Of a stretch of 64,000 nucleotides of DNA, positions 25,601 through 37,600 are shown one piece after another; position 1 is the first letter of the stretch; every line of letters starts with the position of its first letter. The notes beneath the pieces were generated by a model. The model saw only the letters and a list, made by a program, of their open reading frames with translations. It made no database searches and was not told the DNA's origin. The translations under genes were made by a program, and so were the position numbers. The DNA lies in contig OZ038423.1 in the NCBI GenBank assembly GCA_964036155.1, forward strand, positions 74,105,249-74,169,248. Direction: 5' to 3'. The stretch is from Diploscapter coronatus (taxonomy: Eukaryota > Nematoda > Chromadorea > Rhabditida > Rhabditidae).

Positions 25601-28600
25601 ATGCACCGTGTCGATCGCTACCGTAATTCCCTGAAGGACGATTTCGTCGTGGCAGATTCAGACATGCTCGTCCAATATGATCCGGTATTTTTTTAGAAAA
25701 ACTCTTACTTATTCAACTTTTTGCAGATAATGACAGACAGCGTGGATTTGCTGAATTCATTCCGATGCCTGGCGATGTTCATCCTCATTCACGCTGGACT
25801 AGCACATGTAAGAAAGAACTACTGTGACTTAGACTTGAATAGAATTGTGCTGTTTTCTTGTCTAAAAGTAGATTGGTTGGATTTGTTCGTCGTTGGGACG
25901 ACACCTATGATTTATTGCACTTTTTACTTTGACATGTAAAATTTGTAAAACGCAGTTTTCAAGAGTATTTTTCAGGCTCTGTCCCGTCTAGTCATGGCAC
26001 ATCCAGACGCACCAAGCTCTATCAAAGCTACCCTTCTGCTCTCGGATTTGTTGAGAAATGTAAGATTGGATAATTTAAAAAACGTAAAAACTACCCTGAG
26101 GATTAATGTATCTTCCAATTATCCTTGAGAAAGTTTTGTTACTTGAAAGCCTAGAAAAATTACTTTGAGATTACTGCCTCTCAACGATCATTTGCCTTTT
26201 TAATTTTATCCCAAGATGTTCTTATCCTTGAATTCTGACGACTCAGGCCCCAACGATCGTACCTACCTCGTGGCGAGCTTCTATCCTCTCGACGCCCCTG
26301 CTGATGCAGTCTGCATTCGAGAGCGTTCTGACCACGGCTGCAGTTCAAAATACGACTGAAAACATCGACGAGCAGAATCTACATACATTCCAAAATGCCA
26401 AGTAAGTTCAAAAATTGGTTTAATTATCATAGAAACATATTTCTGTGGTTGTTCTCTAACTTATCGCTAATTTACGAATCATTTAGAAATTTTCCATCGT
26501 ATTTTTTAATATATAACGTGCAAGTTTCACGAAATCTAGATTTTTTTACTTTGAAAACTTTACCTAGTCTTCTCTTTTTTACGAAGCCTTGGATGTAAAA
26601 GTTCATAAATTTCTGCTAGAAAATGATTGTTTGTCAATTACTTGTGTTTTCGAAGTTATTATTCAGAAACGCCCTCTTGATTCTGCACCGTCTGGATCAG
26701 TTGAATTCGATCGCGATCGATGCAGCCATCCACCCGATTGCCTCAGACTGCACATACTCGATCTTTATCGTCAAACCGCGACTCTCCACCAAACCGCTCA
26801 AGGGGCTGACTAATATTCGTGAGTTTTTTTCGCTCATTCTGGGTTGGTTTGCACAGATTTTCGTTCTTCTGACGAAGACCACGGATTTACGAATTGTGTA
26901 GTGTCTGTAAGAAAAAAAAGTTGGTGCTTCTATCAGACGCTTAATTTCTTATTTGGACATGTTCGAAGTCGAACTTTCACTAACATTTCGAATATGGTAC
27001 CGAAGACATTTTATCCTCACTTTAGAAGTTGCATGCCCTTTTCTGATTTTCGAATTTTATTCGTCTTCAAAATTTATTCCTGCAGACGAATGTTCCCTGA
27101 ACGAAGAGGAATTGATGGGTCCGACAGTGCAATGGCCTTTACTGCTCAAGTATCTGTACGCGATCAATTCGGACGAGGAAATGAACTGCAAAAATGCCGA
27201 CTACTTGCTGCACTCTATTCTGGCTGTGGTGGGTTTTTGAAATAGCCGTCTTGCAAATGATAAATTTTGGTTTTAAGAAAGTGATATTTGGATTTGAAAA
27301 AACTCGCTGTATTGCATATAAGATCCCTCGAATTATTGTTACTCTACAAAAACTTGCAAGTTTTAAAAAGACGTTTCACACGGTACATATTTTGAAGTTT
27401 TATTTCTTCAATACATATATACTAGTTGAACCTAACTTATAAAAAAAGAAACTCCAAAGGCAATTAGTCTTGCGTTGTGTTATGTTTCACGAAATTTTTA
27501 TAAATGGGGAGCGAAACTTCGTTTCAATAAATCCATTGGCGTGCAATACTAAAAATCAAATCCTTATTCTTATTTTTGAGTGCCTCAACGCAGTCTCTCC
27601 GCGTATCGGTATGCAATCGGATTGGCTGTACGACCGCACCCCCACCCGCACAGCTGTGTTGGCAGTGGCTCTCGCAATGCGATGGCAGACCAGACAGACC
27701 AATCACTCGGACTTCCGCACTCTGCTCATCCGATATGCCACTGAGTTTAGGGCCGTTCTCGATACGGTAGGTTGAACTTTAGGAAAATAATTGAGAACTT
27801 TTAAATTCGGAATAGAAGATCGCACGTAGAAGAATTCATTTTTTGAGTGCCACGGCTGAAAATTATCTTATGGCTAACCTGTGAAAAGAATATTTTTTCG
27901 AATAGAAAATTTTCAAAAACCTATTAAAGAAAGCAATATTCAAAATGATTTAGTTTTTTAAACATATTCGAGTAGAAAACGAGTCGCGTAAATTTTGATT
28001 TTTCAAATAGCGCTAAAATTGAAAGCATCACTATGCAGCACGTCGCATAGCTTCATCTTCGTTTCATGCAACATTTTACTTGAGTTGAGTGAAACCTGTT
28101 TGACCTATTTTGTGTTGAAACTTTGAATAAGGCTTTCAATTTTGAGTGCTCTTCCGATCAATCGTCCCTGTTGTCAGTGAAGAACCTGCTCTATTCCGGG
28201 ACTCTGTTCCATTTCGCCATAATCGGCTGTATGAGCGCTCATCCGGTCGGACTTGGAATCCTTCACGAAACTGGCATTTTGCAAGTGTGAGTATTTTCAC
28301 AATTTATACTTTTTATTTATTCTTTTTTCTTTTAGTAATTGAAAATTTTCTATGTTTTACAACCCAACATGGCACGGGCGCGAGATGGAATTAAATAATT
28401 GAATATCCTAGGCTAGGCTAAAACATGGGATAGAGAAGGGTAGGTATAAGAAAAGGCGTCCTAGGCTAGGTTAAAGTACGGTTTTTGGGCGAAATTGCAC
28501 GAAAAACTAAACAACTATGCTGATGCTTTCATGGGATTACGGTAGCTTTGCTACGAAAATTATAATATGAAGATGAGAGGCAGAGGAAAATCTAGCGAAA

Positions 28601-31600
28601 GACGGGAGAGATACCCGTTCAGAAATGTAAGGTAACAGGGAAATTATTAGGGGAAAATCAACGAATTTTTGGTGGAAGATTATGGTTTCTGCGAGATATA
28701 GAAGCAATTTTGAATCTGTTGCATTTTGACGAGACATTTGTACTTTTCCGAGAGAGGACCGCCTTGTGGCAAGCCGGCAGCCGGGTTGCAATAGGGCTTG
28801 CAAATTTCGAAGCCTGAAAGAAGGCGATTAGGAAATAGGCTATTTTTGGGAGTAGTAAAAAGTTTTTCTCTATCTAATATTTTTCCTCTAAGCATTATGG
28901 ACTTTCCAGAAGTCTCATTTTGAATAGGTATCAAGAAATCTTTATCTTTGAGTTTCGTTTGCTGTTGTAATTTCTTTAGGGGAAATTCTTTGATTCAAAT
29001 TGCTCTTTTCGAGAAATATTCTTGAAATCTTTACCTGGCTCAAATACTCCATAGGCTTCACAACAAGGCGTAGCATCTTGGTATCCTGACGCGCAAACCA
29101 TCACATCGGCCACTTTACTCACAGGACAACGACCCGTCAGAACTGCTATTTGCATCTAAAACGAATTAGTCGAATTTGTTAATATCCGAAAAAGATCCTA
29201 GATTATTTCTGGTTCTATTCTTTTTTCATCGAATGAAAAATTAGGTTGTTCAACTTACCGTAGAAAGATTAGCATCATAGTTGCAAAGAGAGGCGCATCC
29301 TTCACCCAATCGGGCGCAGCAATTTTGGAATCGAGCATTAGCGACGTCTTTCGAAAGACAAGGTTGCCAGCCGGGTTGACGTGGGCACTGAAAATGGTTT
29401 TGGCGATTAATTTTAGGCAAGAGACAAAACACTCCTATGTAAGTGCAATAGTAACGTAGCTTTGATGTTCTGATGAAATGAACCGCTTGAAGCATATGAT
29501 ACTTAAGTGATTTGAGAGATGATTGAATTTTGACATTTTCTTTTTAATTTAACGTTCAAACGTACAAGAATTGACTTATCAGAAGGGCATTGACACATAT
29601 TATTCGTTTGAAACTTGTTCCTATAAAGCTCGACAAAATTTATTTAATTTTGAAGCATTTGAAGATTATCTTTTTTTAACAAACAACACACTTGCATTAT
29701 CTGCTATAATACTCTCGTTTGAGTAATTTCCGTGAAACATAGTTTAAAAAACTCGAAATTACAAAATCTAACCTGTTGTGCAATGGAGGCCGCTGCGGCT
29801 GCCGAAGCAGAAGGCTTTCCAGCGTCGATGTATTTCTGAACGTGAATCGGTGCGGCATCAATGCTGGCTGAGGGCTAAAAATTGACTTATTTTTTTAAGC
29901 TTTCAATTTTATTCAACTTGCCTTTGATTGTACGGTATTTTGGATTTGAGGCAGAGGCTGGGGTTGTTGAGCATATTGAGCTGCTTGAGGCTGTTGGACG
30001 GTTTGTTGCTAGGCAATCGAGGTAATTAATTTGTTATAAAGGTTAATTAAAATTGAAGTCATTGAATGGAACTACTTTCTTACAGACTCTTTCTACTACT
30101 TCTCCTTACTTTAACACTCCTTTCCTATCTCTAATTTGTGATCTCCAATCATTTAGAACTTCTTCACGATCTATACATATAGTAGTAGCTGCCTCATTAA
30201 TAAACCAGATAATTAGAATAATTCATTCGATAATTACCACTTGATAGACGGGCCTCTGCTGTGGTTGCACATAATTTCGTCCTTGCTGAGCTGCAGGCAA
30301 CCGTTGTTGTTGAGTCTGGGCGTATTGACTGTATTGAGTTGCGGGCTGTTGGTTGTAGGAGCCTGGAAGGTAATTAGGTAATCAAGATGATTAAATGAGT
30401 AATTAAAGGGTAATTACTCTGATAGTTGTAAGGACTGTAGTTGTTGCTCTGCTGTTGGGTGTAGGCATTGTAAGTTGATGAAGTCTGAACGTGGTTTATT
30501 TCGAAAATCAATTAATCTCTCAGCGCAATAGCCACAAATCAATTCTGCGATTTATCATTCGATTTTATCTAACGTTGAAACATATCTCAAACATTTCGAA
30601 TTTCCAGATACGTTTGAATTTCTTTTTCTAAAAGTAGCAAAAATTATACAGTCACCGGAGTTTCGATTTTTCATATCCTATATATCGTCTTTGAAACGTA
30701 TTAAAAATCGAATCTTAAAAATTGTAAAAAAAAAACTCTTCCCTTCCAATTTTACCAAATATCTCTGTATTTAACAACTTCGTCTATCATCACTTTCAAT
30801 CTCATTTTTAAGCCTACATTTAAGAGTTCTTGAAATTTTAGTAGACATGTTCGAAATTTAGTTTGGATAGTTTGTTTGATTGTAAGAATAGTGGAAGACA
30901 TAAAAACAAAGAAACAAAGGCTGTCACCTGTCCGTACGTGTTTCCAGCGTTGTTAGTGCCACCGAGATTGAACAAATTGAACGGGTCAAGCGGGTTTACA
31001 GCGCTGCTCTACAAATTCAGATAATCATTTATTGCACAAGGAGTACAGTCATAATAGCTCAATTGGGAAGATCATTGCCTAGATTTTTTTGCAAAGAAGA
31101 TCTGATTAGGAAGACCATGGCTTATGTGAAACTCATTAATTTTGTTAGTGAAAGATAGAGGTTTCTTAATCAGACCTTTGGATAGCCGAAAGTATTTACA
31201 TGAAACTCTGATCATGAATTTTGATTTTTGCATGAAAAAGCAAGTTTTCATGATCAGGTTTTTCTGGAAGAAAGTCAAAAACGTTTACGAAAGTATTGCC
31301 TGGGGAAAGAGATTTTGGAATGGGTTGTAGAATCCGCTAGAGGACGACGAGGCACCGCCTAATCCTGGCAGATTAAAGGGGTTCGTGTTGAACGGATTGT
31401 ACGTCTGCGATGGCGTGTAGGTTGACTGCGCTACCTGAAAATTTCTCATTTTCGAACGAAAAAAAGTTGCATTCGTCACCAATTTTTCATTCTCACCCCC
31501 TACACTCTAACCTAAAAGCCGTTACAAATACAAATGGGGACGGTGACCAAATTGGTGACAAATACAAGAATCCCAAAGATCAAAGAACATTACGATTTTC

Positions 31601-34600
31601 TTGTTTTCTTGGAAGTTCTGGCAATTTATCCTCTATCAGCAATTTATTCTTGAAACTCTCAACTAAAAACTCGATTTTGTCAAACTTGTGAAGTTCTACC
31701 TGAGTTTTTCCGTATTCGGGCAATGGTTGAGCCAAATCCGCTGGTTGACTGGCCAGATTTTGGTAGTCCGAGGCTTTAGGCATTTCGACCAAGGGTGCCA
31801 AGGTAGAAACTTGGACTTGTGGTTGCTGTTGCTGTTGCTGTTGTTGTTGCTGATAGTAATTGGGATATTGCTGTTGTTGAGCTGCGGGGTACTGTAACTT
31901 TTCCTTACTTCTTGAAGATCATCAATTTTTTACCTGAGCCGATGGTTGAGGCAATCCGGAAGTGGGATATTGTAGCGATTGTTGAGGAGTTGGGTATTGT
32001 GGCAAGGGCTGTTGAGAAACCTGAATTGAAATTTTCTGAATGGATTTCAGACTTTTGAAGAAAGCTTTCTAATTTTGTATGCCTTTAGGAAGCTCGAGGG
32101 TAGTTTTGAGATTTGTCTCAAATAAAATATGCTTTAAGTTTCTATTGGTTCTTTCATATCAACGCCTTATTCGTTGTATTGTAGTTTTGTTCTAAGAATC
32201 CATAAAATACTCACTGGTGCCTGATAAATCGGAGCCACGCCGGCATTGACTTCCTGCGTCCTTGCACCCAGTTGTCTCGGAGGTTGAGGCAAAGGCACAG
32301 GCGGAGGTGTTTGTGCGGGCACGTAATGCGGCTAAAGTTTCAATTTTTCTTTGATTTGCCCACTTCATTATACCTGTTGCTGAGATGAAACTGAGTATGG
32401 CTGTGGCTGTTGAGAATTCTGGGTCAACCCAGAGGTTTGAGGCAAAGGCTGTTGGTAATGGGGTTGAGTTGGTTGGTAGTAGTTGACATTAGGGCCCTAA
32501 AACTGATATTTTGATCTCGATAAAAATGATAGCTCTTGAAAAAATAGTCCCAAAGTTGAATATTCACCAACTTTAAACACTTTTGCAAAATAATTTATTT
32601 TCTCTTACCGCTTGTGTTTGTGCTTGAGCAGGGGTTTGACTAGCGGCTACTCCACAGGATGAACAAGCTAGCGGACACATTTTCGCTATGAAATCCACCT
32701 GAAAGCGAGATTTTTGCAAGTTTGAATTAATCCGAATAGCGAGTTTAGATCGATCCTCAACTTTATGGGCCCATTTAATGACTGGCTTTTTCAACCTTAC
32801 AATTAGATTTCGGAAGTTATTTTGGATTGGATATCGCCTTGCATTTTTCAGGCATTCAACAATGTGCTTTTTTGTGTCAACGTTTTATTCACTAATTGAA
32901 ACACACTTGAGATGGCGCATCTCATGAAATCAAAAAAACATGAAGGAAAAAAAGCGAAATTGATTTTCGATAAGCGGAAACATGGACATTTTCTGACTTG
33001 GATTATTGCAGCTAGAAGAAATAGTTGAATTTTACCTGACAATGTACGCATTTTGCTCGAACACACGAAGGCAAATCGTCGGCTGCCGAGGCTATCAGAA
33101 ATGTGGCCACTGACAATAGAATTACCCTGATCTTCATCCTGAAAAAACTGATTTGGTTCGGGTGAAATGCTCGAGTTTTCTTTTTTCTTAAAACCGCTAT
33201 AAAGAAAGTATCAATGAAACGGAAAATTGGCGCTATAATGTCACTTTCTGAAACATAGATGAAATATTTTTGAGAAGAGTTTGGAAAATCTGATAAAAGA
33301 TAAAGCTATGTAAAGTTTAATCGACAAAAACTCGACGAAATGAATAATGATTAATGGCGGTGACGAAGAACGCTGTTGGTGTTGATTTCGCAAGCAGAAG
33401 AGATTCGAAGCTTGGATATCGTAGAGGAATAAAGATAATAGAAAGAAAGGGAATTCATAGATTCGAATTGGTAGAAAAAGATAAAGATTTGAAGCCAGAA
33501 TACCAAAGAAGGAGTGAAAGATAACAGGATAAGGGGAGGGAAGGGAGAGGAGAGGAGGAGATAAACGGTTGAAGGAAATGGCGACTTGACCGTGGGGTGT
33601 TAGGCAGGCTAGGGCTAGGGCTTGGATGGGAGGGGAGATAGGGTCTAGAGGGAGAGGGTGTGTTGTTAGAGGAAATCCAGGGGATATCTCGTTTGAAGGC
33701 AGGACGCACGACGCGCCAGACACACAAAGCCTGCAGCTTAACGAAAAGTCGAAAAGCCTCCCCTTACAAGAAGCCGAAAGGGTTCGAAATTGGCTTCTAT
33801 GGCCTGTACAGTCAAACAAGGGCATAAGGGCATATCAAAGGAGTTCGAGGAGTGTGGCATAACACGAAGGTCACATTGTTCTTTTTTCTGAAGGAAAACA
33901 ATGGATTTTGAAGATTCCATTTACAAGAGATAGGTTTCATGATGAAGTTGAAAAAAAACATTTAAAAAATAAGACAATATATCGGCGAATTTGGTAGAAG
34001 CGAATATTCTGAAATGGCAAATGATATGAATTTGAATGAGGAAAACTGATCTTCAGCTCTTTAATTTTTTTGACTAGATTTTTATGGGGGAAAAAAACGT
34101 TTGGCAAGTTCAAACTTTGCAAAATAATCCATACACAATGAAAACCAAGTGTGCCTGAAAATTAAACTACAAATGAAATGGAAGTCTTGGAGAAAATATA
34201 GTGAAGCTTATGACACCCCGCCACTATTCTTATTTTCTTTTGATGACGTCTCGAGTTTTTTTCCGCAAATGGCTCTTCATAGTTTCACGAAATACGAAAC
34301 CACTATAATGACTATTTTTACGTTTACAATGAGGATCTAATTCCATGAATAGGCACGATCAAAATATATATGAATAGGAATGATTTTATGAGAGAAATAG
34401 TCGGAAGGTTAATCATTCATTATTCTGCCTTCTACGATGGAAAAATTTTGCAAAAATGAAAAAGATTTAGGAGTTAAGAGATTTTTGCCATTGGTCATAA
34501 TCGGATACAATTTGCAGAGGAATAGGATATTTTGGCAGGCTTTTGTAAACCTAGAAGATTTATTTAGGTAGAGTGACCTAGAGAACTGGTATGGGGAATG

Positions 34601-37600
34601 GGGAAGTGAAAGGATGGCTTTGCGAAGAAAGTAAGGAAGTCTTTGGTCGATGAAAATTCAGATATGACGGTAGACGGCAAAATAATTACGTTACGTTACA
34701 AGAGAGAGTTATTATGGCAGGATTTTATGCTTTGATAATTTCTGAATAGAAAGTGCGAAATCGATTATTAGTGGTATCAAAATATTGCGAGAAGTTTGTT
34801 GATGCAGAAAAATATGGATTAGTTTCAAAATGAAATCGCATTTGTGAAAGTTCTAACCAGATAGTCTTTTTTCATTTAGTGCTTTTAATTTTAGTTTAGA
34901 AGAAAATAGTATACATATAAAGAAAATTCGAGGTTAGATTTAGATATGTTTCAGAAGGTTTCGTCTTTACCAAAAATTATGGATTTTTGTTTAGACTAGA
35001 TAGCGAAGCTATCCCGATATTCTAGATTTGCAAATTTTCTCAGTTTTCATTGAAGCACGTAGTTTCGTTGCTATTGCGTTGTTGCTTGAAGCTTCCTTGC
35101 AAGTTGCCCTTCTGGATTCCTTTTTCTATTTTGACGGATTTCCGCACTTATAATTGGTATTTTGAATGATGTGCGCGCGGAGAAGAAAGGGAAAATCGCT
35201 ATTCAAAATGCGTAGAAAGTCGGTCAGTTGGCATATTCTCCCTATGAGACTCTATACTTGCGTGATTAAGAATAGGGGAAGAAGACCGTCTGGAGTGTCG
35301 AAATTATTGCGCCTGAGGAGACGTCATAAAGAAATAAAGAGACGGGAGAAAGTGATGGTCAGTGAATAAAGTTGAATCAACCGCGTGTAACCCTGAATGG
35401 GGGAAGGGAAATCGAGACAGGAAGACGGTTTATTGCAAGGATTTGGTAACTTGGGACGAGAAATTTTGTAGATGAAATCAGGGATGCATTAGGTTTTGAT
35501 TTTAAAATTTTCGAAGTCGAAATCGAAGTTTTAGTTCGAAAAATTTCGGAGGAGTTAAAGTCGAAGTTTGTATATTCCCTGAATGGTACTAGATATATTT
35601 CAGTTTTAAAATAAGACTTTCTAATTCACTAGCATTACCTATGCCAGTTTTTTTAATCTAAAATATCAAAATTTTCTAAGCTTTCAAGGTTAAAGTAAGT
35701 AAGTTTAAAAATTATATGACAAAGAAGGCACAACAAATTACAGTATTAATCTGTCTCATGATTTATAGATACTATCTAATAATAAGTAGGAAAATCGTAA
35801 TCTAGAAAATCTACGTAATTAGTAAATCCCGTCAAAATGATGGATCGTGGATGTCATGCTTGCGCATCGGAAAGACAAAGACGAAGACCAGCCTGCTGAA
35901 TCACGTTTTGCCAGGCCCTGAATCAGGCAGCATTTCGCTAATAAGTGATAGTGATAGAGGGTAAGGGCAGAACAAGCGGAACAACTAGAACAGGCTGGAA
36001 GACTGGGAGAATTGGAGAATGAGAATCCGGTACGGGTCGGGCAGGCACTGCGGGACTGGATATCGGACTGTCCGAGGTAGGGGTCGTATCATCGCTTTCT
36101 CTTCTTCTCGTTTCTCCTGGCAAACTTGCAGACAGGATTAGATTATTGGTGACACAGGCAGGGATAGGCACGATCCATGAAATCCGAGGTAATTTGAATG
36201 TGGAAAAGATTCATGATATTTTCGAAGTTGTTCGAATGCTAGGGTTGGATTTGTAGGTTTTAGAGGAATAGTTTACCTAAATTCACGATCTCCAAATGTT
36301 AAATGGGTGTATTTCGTTGCGCACAAAAACGTTATCTGAACATTGTTAGAATGATATGTAATCTTTATCTTTTGGAAGCAAATGAGTTTTGTGTTTTTGA
36401 ATGAAGTTCTAATTAATTTTCGTAAGATAAATTCATACCCTATTCACCTTGTCCCTACCCTATCCAACCTTCCCTTATCCTTATCTAGCCCTACCTCTCT
36501 CAAAACTGAATCCTGTCACTCTATCATTATCTTATACAAGCCTGTTACTATTTTTCACAGAACTCTACAAATATATAATCTAGCCAATCGAAAATAAGAT
36601 GATACTATGAGATTAGGTTATGAAAATAGTACAGAATCTAAGAAATCGGTTACCAAATGTAACGAATAAGAGTGTTTTTAGAAGATACATATTTTGTGCG
36701 CAACGATCGTTCCCTATTAAATCATGGAGATATTTGATTAAAAAATAATTTAAAAAAAAAAAAAAAAAAACGCAATCAAAAATGATCACTCTTCAGGGGG
36801 ATATGGTTTTGGAAATGATGCTTCTGCTTCTCTGTACCTTCTCTCGCTCATTAATTGATAGTCATTTTTATGTTCGTCTTCCTTATCCTGCTTGCGGTGT
36901 TTGCATCAATCGAATCGAATCAAGGCAATCCGAGACTGGAAACACGAAAAAGCTAAATAGCGAATGAATGAAATGGCGCGCTTGATCCGTTAGGGGAAGA
37001 TAACGAGATTTTGAAGAGATTTAGGGAAGCAGAAAAAAGATTAGGGAAAAATAAGGAATCTCGAGTAGAGAGATAACGGTGTTTAGAAGAAATTTTGAGA
37101 AATAGATTTAGAAAAGGTTAAATAGATTAGAAAATTAGAGAAAAATTGAAGAGGAGAAATTCAAGTTAGAGATTTAGAGAAAAAGATTGAGATATCGAAA
37201 ATGCGAGTCACAAGACGAGAAAAAACTCGTCGCCCCTCTCGTTTTCATTCGAGGAATTCACGGCAAAATTCGAGAATAAAACAATGCGATGCGATTTCGG
37301 AAAATAGATGGCAAAGCGAAAATGTTTTAAAAACAACAAGCCTATGCAAATTTTGGGTAAACAGGTAAACGAAAAAATACGGCATAAATTTGTAAGGAAC
37401 GTTGAACTTGAATATTGAAAGATCAAATTTATAAATTTGGCCAACTTTTGCCAAAATGCGATAATGGGCTAATCTGCAAAAAAAAAACGCGTGAAGATCG
37501 AATTTAGCTAATGCATAAAAACTAGATTTCAGTGAACAAAGTGGCCACGTGAACTGTGATGAAAAGTTGTCTGTAGAAATGTTTTTCTTTCTCCTAAAAT

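Noticed and set aside
22671..28286. Rictor as two separate genes split at 28.3 kb
   Set aside because: The frame and the human alignment continue across the 11.4-kb gap, and the exon at 39731 begins in mid-codon.
28406..28474. Interstitial telomere repeats
   Set aside because: CTAGGCTAGG is not TTAGGC and is present only twice.
33241..33825. 194-codon minus-strand open frame upstream of the nested DB-module gene
   Set aside because: Composition follows a C/T-rich low-complexity tract, there is no splice or family support, and the opposite strand is open too. More likely a promoter-proximal pyrimidine tract.
35938..36171. 77-codon Pro/Ser/Thr-rich minus-strand frame
   Set aside because: Looks somewhat protein-like, but no matching donor, acceptor or partner exon was found; left as non-coding.
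36745..36772. A-run as a retroposon tail
   Set aside because: No recognisable element or duplication flanks it; simple homopolymer.
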